Assembly (NCBI GenBank): GCA_902729315.2
Contig: LR746265.1
Span: forward strand, 3,886,892 to 3,950,891
From: Spirodela intermedia
Lineage: Eukaryota > Streptophyta > Magnoliopsida > Alismatales > Araceae
DNA: 64,000 bases
Reading direction: 5' to 3'
Every line of letters starts with the position of its first letter. The first letter of the stretch is position 1. The notes under the pieces are model-generated. The model searched no databases, had not been told where the DNA came from, and saw only the letters and a list, made by a program, of their open reading frames with translations. Shown here one piece after another: positions 27,280-39,548 of this stretch. Both the position numbers and the translations under genes were made by a program.

Positions 27280-27554
27280 TCCCCTGCTAAATCCTCACCG
27301 GTGCCAGGGATCCCCGCTCGGAGGGAAGACGAAAAGGGTGTTCCTCTCTCTCTCTCGGGGAATGGCGGTTAACCGCCTCGCGGACAAGTCTAACTAGTCA
27401 AATCGTGATCCCAGAACATCGATCGAACGGTTAAAATAGAGAAATGGAATGGACGGTCATGATGATTCCAAATAAATTGAGATCGGAGCCGCTGTTCGTT
27501 GTCTCTCTATAACAATATTGTTTGTCTTGCAACAATCAATGAAGACAAAAACTT

Positions 27555-27615
<61 letters not shown>

Positions 27616-27689
27616 TCGTCACTCCAGAGTGAGTTACTCCTGCAGAGAGAGCTCGAGAGGGTCAACGTGGGGGTGGCGAGGGGGAGAGG
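27280..27689. promoter_or_regulatory. Divergent promoter: MSRA5 / QUA2-like methyltransferase gene
   Basis: The start codons are 410 bp apart. A TATA-like CTATAA at 27507-27512 suits the plus-strand gene. It is followed by the 56-bp (CT)28 tract at 27556-27611, which would lie in the 5' UTR. A shorter CT run sits near 27345-27356. Confidence 0.6.
27556..27611. repeat. (CT)28 microsatellite in a 5' leader
   Basis: Twenty-eight uninterrupted CT units about 80 bp upstream of the methyltransferase start codon. It is one of the longest GAGA-type tracts in the window. Confidence 0.95.
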
Positions 27690-28910
27690 ATGGGATCTGT
27701 GTCTCTGAAGATCGGCGATGGCACTGCCCGCTTCAGGCGTGCGACGGTATGCTCCTCGGCCCTCCACATCGTCATGCTGCTCTCCGTCGTCGTCACGAAC
27801 CTCTTCGCCCTCTACGCCTTCAAGTACGCCCCCGCCTCGCTCGCCGGCAACCGGCAGCACGGCGACATTGTACTCCCTCAGGATCATCACGGCAATCTTG
27901 ACATTATCTCCGATCACGTCTCTCTGATCGTTCGAGAGATTGAGTCGTCTCAGAAGAAGCTGAGCCAGATCGAGCGGGAGATTCTTGGGTACGAAACCCT
28001 AGACGTGTCCAAGCCGAACCTGCCTTTGGAGCTCAAGTTGTTCCTCCACCGCCATCCGCTTCCTCTAGGCAGGGACTCTCGCACCGGGATCACTGAGATG
28101 GTCTCCTCCGTTGGGCACTCCTGTGCCCGCGCCGCTGATCTGCTCTCCCTCTCTCTCTACATGGCCTACAAGCCCGGCGAGGAGTGCCCCGCGGACGCTC
28201 ATCTGCAACATAAGCTTATCTCCAGGGGCTGCGAGCCACTGCCGAGGAGGAGATGCCGCTCGGTGGCCACTTCCAAGCCAGGTCTGCTCCCGTTGCCGCA
28301 TTCCCTGTGGAAGCCGGTGAGCGAGAAGATCGTCGGCAGCTGGAACGGATTCGACAAGCAAATGTGGGTGAACCCCAGGGGAAAAAACGACTTCCTAATC
28401 GACGATGTGCTTGCTCTGGGAAGGAACATCAGGTTGGGCTTCGACATCGGCGGTGGAGCAGGCAATTTCGCGGCGAGGATGGCGGAAAAGAGCGTCACCG
28501 TAGTGACGTCCTTGCTCAACGACGGCAACCCCGTCAGTGATTTCGTTGCAGCTAGGGGCCTCTTTCCTCTCTTCCTGTCTTCAGATCAGAGATTCCCGTT
28601 CTACGACTCGGTCTTTGACTTAGTTCACACGATGTACGGGCTGGAGGTTGGCAGTGTCGGGGGATCGAGGCCAGAGAAGACGGATTTCTTCCTGTTCGAT
28701 GTTGACCGAGTGTTGAGGCCTGGCGGATTGCTCTGGTTGGATAATTGGTATGTGGCTGATGAGAAGAAGAAGGGGGAACTGACGGTCCTCATTGAGAAGT
28801 TCACCTACAAGAAGCTGAAATGGGTTGTGGGCGAGAAGCCCGACCCTTCAGGTTCGGGGAAGAAGATCTGTCTCTCAGCAGTACTACAGAAACCAGCAAG
28901 AGGAGGATGA
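27690..28910 (+). CDS. Probable SAM-dependent methyltransferase, At1g29790/QUA2-like, type II membrane protein
   Basis: A single-exon gene of 406 aa, GC-rich, starting at MGSVSLKIGDGTARFRRATV. Residues about 22-46 form one membrane span (HIVMLLSVVVTNLFALYAF), giving a short cytosolic tail and a luminal catalytic part, typical of Golgi wall-polysaccharide enzymes. A coiled-coil-like stem (residues about 75-110) follows. The DUF248-like methyltransferase fold has KQMWVNPRGKNDFLIDDVL, the SAM motif I GFDIGGGAGNFAARMAE near residue 250, RFPFYDSVFDLVHTMYGLE and DVDRVLRPGGLLWLDNW. Related proteins are thought to methylesterify pectin or act in wall assembly; the substrate cannot be told from sequence. 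A family-internal alternative is an uncharacterised Golgi methyltransferase. Confidence 0.93.
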   Translation: MGSVSLKIGDGTARFRRATVCSSALHIVMLLSVVVTNLFALYAFKYAPASLAGNRQHGDIVLPQDHHGNLDIISDHVSLIVREIESSQKKLSQIEREILGYETLDVSKPNLPLELKLFLHRHPLPLGRDSRTGITEMVSSVGHSCARAADLLSLSLYMAYKPGEECPADAHLQHKLISRGCEPLPRRRCRSVATSKPGLLPLPHSLWKPVSEKIVGSWNGFDKQMWVNPRGKNDFLIDDVLALGRNIRLGFDIGGGAGNFAARMAEKSVTVVTSLLNDGNPVSDFVAARGLFPLFLSSDQRFPFYDSVFDLVHTMYGLEVGSVGGSRPEKTDFFLFDVDRVLRPGGLLWLDNWYVADEKKKGELTVLIEKFTYKKLKWVVGEKPDPSGSGKKICLSAVLQKPARGG

Positions 28911-30170
28911 CCCAGTGGTGGAGACGGCGGTATAACCATAACCTTATTAGATTCTTGGAGGCTTTCGTTGCAACTAATATTTCTAATCTTTTCTAAAGTG
29001 CTTGTGAGAAATTTGTTAACAGGTATGTGGAATAATCATAGCGAAGGCTGTTAGTTCGTAGACAGTGTGAGACATAAACTGGGGGAGCAATCCATACCGT
29101 GTAAAGCTTTTCTTATGGGATGATATTTCATGGAGATCATGTTGTACCGAAGTCAGATTGCTGTGTAACTGAAGGCCAATCCGTGATTAAATGGGTGCAA
29201 AATTGCAGATTTTTTGCAGTGAATGGGAAGGATAGGGGGCGAAGAGACAGAAACATGAAGAGAATCATCTTCTTACCCCCCTTATCACCATTACAGTAAT
29301 GGCACCATTGCATCCACGTATAAACATCTTTGTGTCCTCCAAGATCTGACTGGACTGAACCCTTTAGTTCATCCGGTTACACGTAAAATCTCCTATATGA
29401 TCACACATAAGACCACATTTCTCCAAAAAGCTTTGATCTTCACTCGCAATTTTCTACTTCAACATAGGATTAGTTCTTGACCTCTCTTCCACTATACTTG
29501 CTCAATTAGTTCTTGCTTCTTGATTTTTTTACACGAAAGTCATCATTTTTCTCTTTCAATTTTTTGCTTTTTTTACCTTTATGGTAATTATTTCTTCTCT
29601 GTGACAAGCGCTGGGAAAGTTTCATTTCTCCTGCATTGAATTCCTTGAGCCTCCTGCCCGTACTCTCGATAGCATTTACCATGTTATTTCCCATCCCCCT
29701 TTGATTTTTCTTCAGTTTCTACCTCTATATCCATTAGCATATTAATTTTTTAACCAGTCCATCTATTTAATCTGGTGCTTATTGAATACAATAGTGAGAG
29801 AGTATTGAAGAAAAGCAATGCTTCTTCGGCCCTCCGTCTCACTACGATCTGTGTAAGTTCTAGTGATTATCGTATCTATAATCCCTAATATATCATAATA
29901 CTGTTCATGGCACTGGATTGGTTCTTTCTTTTGTGCCAACTCTACTCTTAAAGAATTAAAATAAACGAGAGAGAACAGTTAATAGGCACGCATATACTTG
30001 AGAAATCTGACAAAGTCTGCATGAGATCGGAAGAGCAGGAACGATCACAATGCTTCATCTGTACTGATCCAGCTCTTGGGGAAGCTTAGCAGCACGTACC
30101 TTCGTCCTAGTTTTAATCATCTTTTTGTACAGTAGACACTGAGGGCTTTCCAGGCTTCATAAAAGTTTGT
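28911..30170. other. Convergent 3' region: methyltransferase / ARF5
   Basis: The 3' UTRs of the two convergent genes and a spacer. The lysine-rich 62-codon frame at 29506-29694 on the minus strand has no family features and looks like chance. Confidence 0.5.
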
Positions 30171-33100
30171 CTACAAGTCACCAGTGCCCGTCACCATGTT
30201 CATAAGCTGCAGCCCCTCCTGGCTCATCTGCTGCACTTCAGAGGGCGAGAGGATTCTGATGCACTTAACGCAAGTGATGAATTCCCTGAAAGAATATGCC
30301 TCACTTGGTATTAATCTATGGTAGTCAATGACTAGGGAGGAGCTCCATGGTACATGGGAAAATAATTATATAGTTTGGAGAGAATAAAAGCGGCGGATTG
30401 CTCGGGCAGAAGCTACTTACTCCCACGGGTCGTCTCCAACAAGAAGGACATCGTTTTCATAATCCACATAAACGAGCTTCCACCCTGATCCTCTGGGGTC
30501 GTCCAGTTGACCTTCGAGTCCAAACATGCAGGCAATGGCATTCTTGAGCTCATCATAGTTTCTGAAACGGGTCGCATCGATTGACCTTCCCACTGATCCA
30601 GCCTTCTGAACCTGCTTGCTTGATGACCCATGTCAGTAGCAGAAGCTTTGAAGACACCAGAGTTCGGGCCTACACAAAAAAAAAAAAAAACTGATATCCA
30701 TATCATACCTTGGTATATGTCCGTAAAGGGGGGGGGACTTGCTTCCATGAACTTGTATTCAAATGATAACGATCATCAAACTCCAAATTGCTTGATGATG
30801 TTCCGCCCGAGCAATCGGGCAACTCCTGAAAGGAGATCGTCCGGCAGTCTGTCAGGCTTGCAGTGGTAACCTGAGACTGGACGTCCTGACATGAATTGCA
30901 GTTGCTGTGAAGACCCTCTGAAGGTATGAGAAAACAGCAAAGTTTCCCCGCATCAAGGCCGCATTCTACGCCTGTATTGGGGTATGGACCGGCTGTATCT
31001 TCTCCACTGTGGCTTGTAAAAGGGAGATTACTGAAAGCTTCATGTTGATTGATATTCCCATCAGCGAAGTCTCTCAGTCCATATGAGTTAGAAATGGTCT
31101 GCAATAGCTTGGCATCTTGGATTGATTGATTGTGATTTGAAAACCCATGACCCAGCGATTGCAGAATTCTGTGATTGGTCTCTGAGACCAGAGAAAACTG
31201 GAGCCCATCAGTGGCAGCAGAGATCTCTGGGTCAAGAACATTAGATATGTCTGCTGAGCTGGTGGTGGAATTGCCACCTTGCTTCAGTGAACTGGAAAGA
31301 AGCTCAGGCGGATTCAACCCAGGAAGAGAAGGATGGTGGCAAGTGCTCCCCAATAACCACCAAGCATTATCCAGGTAGTCAGATGAAAGATGGCCCGAAT
31401 GGAAATTGTTCACATCAACCGAAGATATTGCTCCCAAACGTGGCTGGTCCTGCATGTGCTGAAGATCTCCCATTAATGGTGGTGCTGGTGCGAGGTACGG
31501 GGCCTCTTGAGTTGACAAATCCTCGTCATAGAACTTCCCTGAAGGCTGAGATGGTCGAGATTCCGCATCCAGTTCATCAACAACTGCCTGAGATTTTTCA
31601 TCAGGATTTGCAGGAGCCTTTCCCTCCGCAGAGGCATCTTCATGTTCATCCATTGAAATAGCGTCATTGTGCTTGCCGACTTCACTTTCACTCTGATCTC
31701 TCGACTCCTCCGGAGGCTCACTGACAGCTTGCTTATCTGCTGTGATCGTTTGGGATGCCTTCGAAACACATCGTGATGATACATCTAAATCAGCTGACTG
31801 TTTCTGCTCCAATGAAACCCCAGGGCTACTATTGGCTGGTCCCGTTGAACCCTCCATCAATTCATGTTCTTTTCCTGTTTTGTCAGCTGTTTTCTCCTCT
31901 TGTACTTGCCCTCTTATCACGCAACTGAAAGGAGCTGCAGGAGAAGGCAAGACTAATTCATGGCTTCTCATGTTTCGTAGTGCATTTGTATACACTAAAT
32001 TCTGAATCTCGGGGTTGAAACATGGCCGTTGAACTAGCGATCCCATCTGCAGATCTGACTGAAGACCAGGAATTGGAGGATATGTGAATGTACGGTTGAC
32101 ATTTTCTGAAGATTGAGACGCCAGGCGTTTAATCATCATCCCTTGCCCGGATTCACCACCTGATAACCAGAGATTGTCCAAAGCTAGCTGAAGTTAGAAA
32201 AGGGGGAGGAGAATGTGAAATAAAAGAAAGCCAATAGGGAATGCCTATCAGTTCTGACTAAATGAGACGTCAAGACTCCTTCAGAGAACCCTGTGTTCTC
32301 GTATTAGATGTATTTCCCCTGGTACTAGATGCTTAGAATACGTCAAAGCTCAGGTCAATCTGGGGCATTCAGTTTTATAAATCCAGGTATTTGGCGGAAT
32401 AGAGAGGACTGGCAATTCACAATACATCAACGAATAACTTCCAATTGAATCCATCCACAGATTGTCACAGGCTTTCAACTAGAAGATAGATCATGAGAAT
32501 ATGGGTAGTAGAGTTACTTTCAGAAAGCATTCAAGACATATGAGTAATGAAAAAGAAAGGGAAAGAATAGTGATTCTTATATTGTTTGCACATGTTTGTC
32601 ACAGAATAGGCTGGAAAGATAGGCTCAAGTCCCGGTTGATTATTTTATAGAATACGTCAACAAACATAGGCCCACAAAGGAATAGTAAGTTTAAATGAAC
32701 ATCGAAATAAATGGCAAACGCTTCCAGGCAGCATGATGCTCAGGGTCTCACCAGTAATTCCAGAACTTAATTGGCGCTTCAGATTGGAAGCCAGAGCCGG
32801 GACAACAAAAAGACTCTCAGGGGTCTCGATCTCCCACATGCTAACTCTATCTGGCCTTTCCACAGAGCTATGCTCATCCCATTCCACCTGAACATGAAAT
32901 GAAAATGTAGCAGTTAGTATGAGCCTCGACTAAGGAAGCTCCATGCTTAAGAACAGCCCCCAAAAGATCTGACCTGAAGATTGCGCCATTTGGAATTTGG
33001 CCATCTCAACGGATCACAGTCACTGATCCCCACAACTGTGCCCATGTACCTGATTAACCCCAAAAAGTAAGTGAAAGGTCAGTGAACCCAGAACTAATGT

Positions 33101-36100
33101 CATGGTGAACCATATCATGTATTGAAACACCAACGAACAAGAAACAAAGAACAGCCTACTCGGCTTTGATACATCATGGAGACGCAAAACATTACAAACA
33201 TAGGCCTCATGAACAGTTAATCCCATCCAAAGGAAAAGGTAAAGCAAAATGTTGTAAATCCTCACAGATTCAGCGACTACATACATAGCAGCATACACCA
33301 AGGTGATCAGTTAGAAGGAGCAATTAATTTACGTCTCATTTTGGACTCACTTGATTTTCGCTCTTCCAAAGTGAGAAGCAGTTCTTAGTACTATCCTAAA
33401 TGTGATGATAAAAAACCTAAGAAAAACAGACGCCACAAAGATTCCAAACAGACCCAAAGACCTGGGTGTGTCGAGAATTAGAGGAGCTAATATCTGCATG
33501 AGGAACAACTAAAAAATCACATTTTCCCTCATGGAATTCTAAAAGGCGCGAACAATACCTGCGCTTGCCAGAATCTTCTGTTTCAAACATCATTCCAAAC
33601 CTAGTTCCAACCGATATTTGGTTATATGCAGCCCTGTGGTACTTGGCAATAGGTACAACGAACTCTGAAGGGCATGCCCTAAACGAAATTCACAGAGATC
33701 ACGTGATTTAATTTGCAAGAAACTAAAATCTCAAATGCCATAAAGCCAGAGATTGGAGAGAAAATAGGAGTTAGGAATAAAACCTTGGGTTGTAATAAAC
33801 AGTAAATGGGCTGCGATTAGCAGCGGCATGAGCAGCCGCAGCAAAGACTCCAAGATGCATGCTATCAGCAGACAGAACTGATGGTAACACTGTTTGCTGA
33901 CGATTCGCACGCCTTATGCCCAAAAGCAGCTGTGATTTCTCATCCCTTCAAATCACAATAAGTAATTTCTAAGACTGTGAATACATATTAAGTAAAATTA
34001 CTTCTCAGGGCTGAAACAATAGTTTTCCTTCCCTTCCAATCAACGTAATAACTTGATGGTATTTGAGGACCGGTAAGTTACAAAGTGGATTTGTTTTCTT
34101 CTATTTTAACAGCATTATGCCAGGTTATGCTGTTGGAACAGACAAAAAGTGGATATATCAAACAATTTTGCAGTAAAATTGTTGTTACCTGATGAATAGA
34201 ACAGAATCACCAGCTTTAAGACGCTTTGCACCAACAAATACACTCCAACCAGACGTTAGAAGATGCCTTTTCGGCTGTCCTGAAAAACATCAGGTATCCA
34301 TTCAAGCAAATGGCTACAGAAACATATAAACAAGATAGACACGTACAGGAAAAAAAAATCAACAGTCATAAAACTTTGAAACATGAATATGCAGTCGAGC
34401 ATCTACAGAGTTTTGATATGTTTTTTTAATGCATTCTGTCTGTAACCCACCAAGAGAATATTACAATTCCCAGTACATTATATGAAGTATAGGAAAAGGA
34501 TGAAGTGTGATTGCTAGTTATGCGAGCTTATATGCCACAGGCAGTATTTTCCAATATTTTGAATCCTCCATGCATATAGTAGAAGTACTTGAAACACAAG
34601 AAGTTGAGGTAAGGCATGTACTTGAAGACTTTTGCCAAACCCTTTGATCATTGAAATAGTAGACTTAGGTTGAAATGATTAACGACGATGATAACGATAA
34701 AAAAAATGAGAACTAGAGAAGAAAATTTGTTTTCACCTCGATATATGTGCCGAAATGTCCATGAGTTGTCGTGCAAGTCTTGAACAATGAGTTCTTGATT
34801 TGGAGGTTGCATGGAATAATCCTGAAATTTAAATTAGATGATTATAATGACAAGCTTAGTGTATGACGGAAGATTTAAATTTTATTTCAGCTTAATTATA
34901 TATCTTAAAACCTCACCAGCTGGGGAAATAGCTTCTCTGCAGCCCTGCGTGGAACAGAAAAGCCACCATGTGTGCTGGTATCACTCGCTGTTAGAGTCTT
35001 ACAGAAAAACTCATTGGATGCTTGCTTTTTGTAAGTCCAAAGTCCGCGATAGGAAAGACATCATTTTCCTGGAGAAAGGGACCAACTTGTTTTTTAGTGA
35101 AAATAAAATTGAACAACATACATTCCATTAGTTCGAGCAAATAAAAGTTTCATGCGGGCTTAGACTGGGATGTTTTATTTAATGTTACTACCTTATTCAA
35201 ATACCTGTAGAAAGGAAAGGGTTAAACTTCTAATAACAAGAAGAAGGCTAGCGTCGTGCAAAAGGCATGTTTTCAAAGAAAATAATCCTGACATCTAATC
35301 TATCAGAGCATATAACAAAACATCATGACTAACTGAGATATTGCAGCAGTGGCAACAACAACAACAACAACAAAAATTCCCTATCGACAGAAGCCCTACA
35401 GATACTGATTTACTTGTATATTAAAACCCAAAGGATTGAAGTAAACTCCTAAAAAGAGCACATGAAAGAGGAAGCTAAAGCTTTACAGTGATAGACCACA
35501 GCCAAGGAGAAATTTCAATAGAGTTTAAATATTCAGTCACCAAGTATATCAATTTAATAAAGGTACATTTTCTGAAAATAGTATCGCACATACGGAGTTC
35601 ACAGGCTGAAGAGTCATCTGGGCATATATCTCATCAGTGTCTTTGTCCGCCTGGAAGGTTCAGTTCAAAGAAAGGAAACGAGTATATCAGAAAATCCTCT
35701 AACCAACATGTAAGCATAAGAATAAACCAATTAGTACTTACATGTAATGTGACACCGTGAACCTGACACATCATCTGATATGGGAGACTCGGATAGTTCG
35801 GAATATGGGAATTAACAATCCTTCTAGTTGAAGCTGTAACCTGATGGCACACAGGTTTCATAATTCTGAGAAAAGAATAATGCTCGGAAAGACAAGTACT
35901 AAGAATCAAGCAGAAAGCGTAAAGCATGAAGTAAACTTATAAGGCTCCATTTTAATCACTAAAAAGACCATCGTTGCTACACCCATGCAAAAGAAAGCGT
36001 TTAAAACTAAATCAAGTATGTGCATGATTAAAATGACAAAAGACCATCGTTGCTACACCCATGAAAGCAAGCAAGAGGTAGACCAAGGTATTTTTCAAGG

Positions 36101-37059
36101 CTTAAGATATTTTTCTAGATAAAAATAAAAAAAGGATACCAACGACCCCTAATAAGTAGCCACCGAGAAATCTTTATTTATTTAGCTCACAAACATGTGT
36201 CATTCAATGTTCGCCTTTTAGATGGTATCTTCTATTGCCAGACCGGACATGGACAAAGCAGATGATTGTGAGAATATCCAAGTTCAATAAGAAAAAGCAG
36301 ACAGAGATGTTAAGCATAAATATTTCAAAAAAGAATCCAAAAATCATTTTTGTGATAGCTTCACATGACACTTTTGCCAGAGGTCATTTAAATATTTGAC
36401 CGAGCCAACACCTTATCCTTAAGGCATGTGATAAGAATACGAAATTATGATGTCACGTACAAGTTTGAAAAGATTTAACTGGCATCTCAACAATAAAATT
36501 TCGAAACTGAAAATTCTTTGGAGGCACGTCCTTCACGGGAATCACCAATCATGCTGAATAAAATGTATAAGTCGGGAAAATATTGATGCATGAAGAACCA
36601 CGTAATGCTCACTCAAAATGCATGGGAAGGATTCTAGAAATTTTGGCCGCACACGGCGTTTAGCAAACACTTGGGGAAATAAAGACGGCTTCACCTGTTC
36701 ACTGTGACCTTGAGGGAAATAATAAACAAGACTGCCAGGTTGGGGCAGAGAGATAAGAGGACCCGCGCATGCATGCCAGAGTTCCGAATTTATCACCTTT
36801 CTCGCGCCTGAAAAGAAGAAAAAGAATCAGCTTACAACCCTCAAATGAACCTCATCCACGAGTGTATGGTACTCTCAAATGAAACTCAAATGTTACAGTA
36901 AATCGTATGCAAGGAAGCTCATGCTCCCGAAAATATGGCAAACAAAAAGGACGGATTACCCGGCTGGCTCTTAAACTCCCCTAGGAGCTTCATTTCTTCG
37001 ATAAGAGTCCTTGCGTTCCCCGCCTCCCAAGGTCTGGCCTTTTCTTCGACAGAAGACAT
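30171..37059 (-). CDS. ARF5: Auxin response factor ARF5/MONOPTEROS-type; one-base frameshift in exon 5
   Basis: Fourteen minus-strand exons: 37059-36960, 36807-36695, 35840-35742, 35650-35594, 35068-34917, 34821-34737, 34279-34189, 33945-33784, 33678-33559, 33049-32974, 32887-32752, 32183-30709, 30611-30421 and 30285-30171. All borders are GT-AG. The start [14 protein letters not shown] has an upstream in-frame stop. It is followed by [10 protein letters not shown] and [13 protein letters not shown] (dimerisation part), the B3 domain (exons 5-8: [38 protein letters not shown]), the ARF ancillary region, a 492-codon middle region and a C-terminal PB1 domain ([34 protein letters not shown]). 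ARF5 is a nuclear activator that binds auxin-response elements and is held by Aux/IAA proteins. Near 35014 one base is missing between SKHP and EFFCK; read literally, translation stops at about residue 148, before B3. Without the shift the length would be about 990 aa, normal for ARF5. Confidence 0.93.
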
Positions 37060-38495
37060 CTCTGCAGCTACGACGTGGAAAAACACTGACTACCCTCTCA
37101 GAAACATTGGGGTACGACCGTAGCAGATTCCTGACGCCGTCGTCTCTCGGCTCAGAGTTCGGTTTGCTGCGTAGGAACCCTGCAACCGTGATGAACAAGC
37201 TGACTAAATTCTGCTCAAGTCAAAGTCGAGAGCATCGGAGAGGGCAACGAGCTCCATTTGCAAGGTAAAGAAATCAAGTAACTGGCCACCATTGTCGCTG
37301 TTAGCTTCCTCAGACATCTACATTCAACAGAAACTCCCCTGAGGCCAACCCACAGTTGCGAGAGACACTTCAGAAGACTCCTTCTCATCAGCAAGCTACT
37401 TCCGCGTGCAACCCGATTCAACGGAGAGGAGAGAAGCCGGTCCAGACCCAGATGCAGAGCAGAGTCTGGTTCTCCGCCGGAGCGCCGCAGAAACCTTCAG
37501 AAATCCCATTCGATCTTCCTCCCATCCTCCATGAAGACCGCCGGTTCCCTCGTGAAGCACAGAGCAAGACTCCAGCTCAGGCTCCAATTTAACCGGAGAG
37601 GTGAACGGAGGAAATCTCCTCCGAGAAGATGGTAAAAAAGGGGCAGGAAATGGCGTCTAACCCAGTGGGCCTTCTTCCACACCAGCTCAACGAAGCAGCA
37701 GAACAACAAAGAAGGATGAAGCACGCGAGCCGGATCACAGCATTCGAATGATGATCACCTCACCTTTCCTTTTTCTTCTCCGTCTTTTCTTCCTCTCTCC
37801 TTTATCTTCCCCTGCTCCCTCTCAGTCGCAGACCCACAAGGTTAGCCGGCCTTTCGACGGAAGTCGATGATTCCCCTTCCTCTGTCTTCTTCCCACGGTC
37901 CTCCTTCCGCCCGCTTTAACGAAAATTTTCCTCTCTTTCACAAGCTTTTCTCCGTGTCAGCTTTAAGAGTTACGACCACACTGTGCGAAAGAAGAAGCAG
38001 GGAGGTGAGCGCGCAGAGAAAGAAGACCTCTGCAGCAGCACCGGGGGTGGCTCCTTCAATGCTTCGAAAACGATGAAGAAGAGCTCCCGCGGCGGACGGT
38101 AGCACTAACGTGAACTCCTACGCCGGTCACCGCCGCCCGCCGGAAACCCGGGAGGTGACCTCAGAGCCTTCTGCTCAGAGGAATTTGACCGCCTGCAGTA
38201 GGCGGTGCTTAAGCGGCACGTTAAGGAAAAAGCGGAGCCAGCGAGATGTATCCATCATTGTCGTCCACAGTCGCCGCCTTGAGCAGCGCCGAGAATCGAC
38301 ACCGCGTGCCGGAAGAGAGGGCTTGCGGAGAGGTGAAGGTTAAAGAATAGATGATTTGACGGCTCAGATTAATCACTTATCGTACGAAATTCCCTGCAAC
38401 TATAGTTTATGCTCCTCGGTGACGGAGCTCGCGGGCCCGGTGATGATGACGACGATCTTCGGGCTTCCATCCACCTGCAGCTGAGGGTCGGGTGT

Positions 38496-39335
38496 TTAGG
38501 GTTTCAGAATGGGCCATGCAGTAATAAATCTCTGAGATGGTCGATAGTTGCAAACCTCGTCGTCCTGCTGGAGGGAACTGTAGGCGGATGAGCCAGAAAC
38601 AGACGACCGGATGAGCCAAAAACAGATCTGCAAAAAGGTCCCCTTCGAACTCTGGTTTGTCTTCCTCTGTTTGAACCCCAGCCTCCCCTCCCCCGGGCAC
38701 GCGGAGAGCTTCGAAGGGTCCCGGACCCGAAGAGCACGCGTGGAAAAAGAGAGGAAACAGTGGACCTCCCCGGCGGGCTCGTGATGGCTGCGCCGCTCTC
38801 GGGGACCGATCAGAGCATCCATCTCCGAAGTCTCCTGATTATCAAGAGCCCGGGAATCTACCAGTACGATGGATGATCGATCCCCTTTCCACGTGACGAT
38901 GGATGATGGAGCTCGCATCGGAATCGGCCATGGGACATCATCGGGAGGGAGGAAAGCAGGATAGGCGGAGCAGGCGCGGTGGCCCGCCAGTGACATCACG
39001 AAATGGGGGAACAACGTCAGATCGGGAACGGAAAGCTCCCGTGGAAAGAGCGGCCGGGAAGGGGAATGGAGGATGGACTGCCGACTGCGGAAAAAGGCTG
39101 ACGACGGATGGCCTGCGGCGGAACATCGGAAGCGCCGTCGGCGACGGCCAGGGAGGGAGCACGCAGACTTTTGTGCCGCCGAGGCGGGGAACAGCGGCCT
39201 GCGCCTTTGCTGATTACGGATTTGCTTTTCTATGTTCCCACATCTCTCTCCCGAGCCAGTGGAGCCCAATCGCCGCGTCGCTTCCCTCACCTCCGGCCGC
39301 CGGGGACCTCGATTCTCCTCGCCGGAGGCGGCCAA
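38496..39335 (-). other. Unrecognised 279-codon open frame, probably not a gene
   Basis: The frame is open in GC-rich DNA, starts MAASGEENRGPRRPEVREA and has an arginine/serine-rich composition. There is no domain, signal peptide or membrane segment that I recognise. Plus-strand frames overlap it (for example 164 codons at 38903-39397), as happens when GC content removes stop codons. A lineage-specific gene or a decayed exon cannot be excluded. Confidence 0.15.
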
Positions 39336-39503
39336 TCGCCGGTCGCTTCCCCTCCTCTCCGGCCGTCAGCTCATGGCGGCGCTCTCCGATCTCCTAGCGT
39401 TGCGGAAGTGGGCCTGTCCAACTGATCCGAGAGATGCTAACGGTCTGACGTTGACGTACACTTTGGCGTCTCCAGCACGTGGAATATTTACTCAAAGGTG
39501 GCA

Positions 39504-39548
39504 TGGGCTTGGCCCAAACTAAATAGGCCCACATAAAATCCCGGCCCA
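39504..39548 (+). promoter_or_regulatory. Site II (TGGGCC/T) cluster upstream of WDR3
   Basis: Four elements in 45 bp: TGGGCT at 39504, and GGCCCA at 39511, 39526 and 39543. In plants, clustered site II elements mark promoters of ribosomal-protein and ribosome-biogenesis genes and bind TCP factors. Here they lie about 480 bp upstream of the start codon of a ribosome-biogenesis gene. Confidence 0.55.

Noticed and set aside
26773-27372. 199-codon plus-strand frame over MSRA5 exon 1
   Set aside because: It runs antisense to the firm MSRA5 exon and is kept open by the GA repeat.
27507-27917. Minus-strand and plus-strand frames through the (CT)28 tract
   Set aside because: Dinucleotide repeats give stop-free RE/LS repeats in several frames; the methyltransferase frame explains the coding signal.
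31473-31784. Extra minus-strand frame inside ARF5 exon 12
   Set aside because: An out-of-frame shadow of the continuous 492-codon ARF5 middle region.
34226-34429. Plus-strand frame in the ARF5 region
   Set aside because: It overlaps ARF5 exon 7 and intron sequence on the opposite strand and shows no family features.
37362-37367. GAGACA (reverse TGTCTC) auxin-response element in the ARF5 leader
   Set aside because: A lone 6-mer is expected by chance every few kilobases; there is no paired element.
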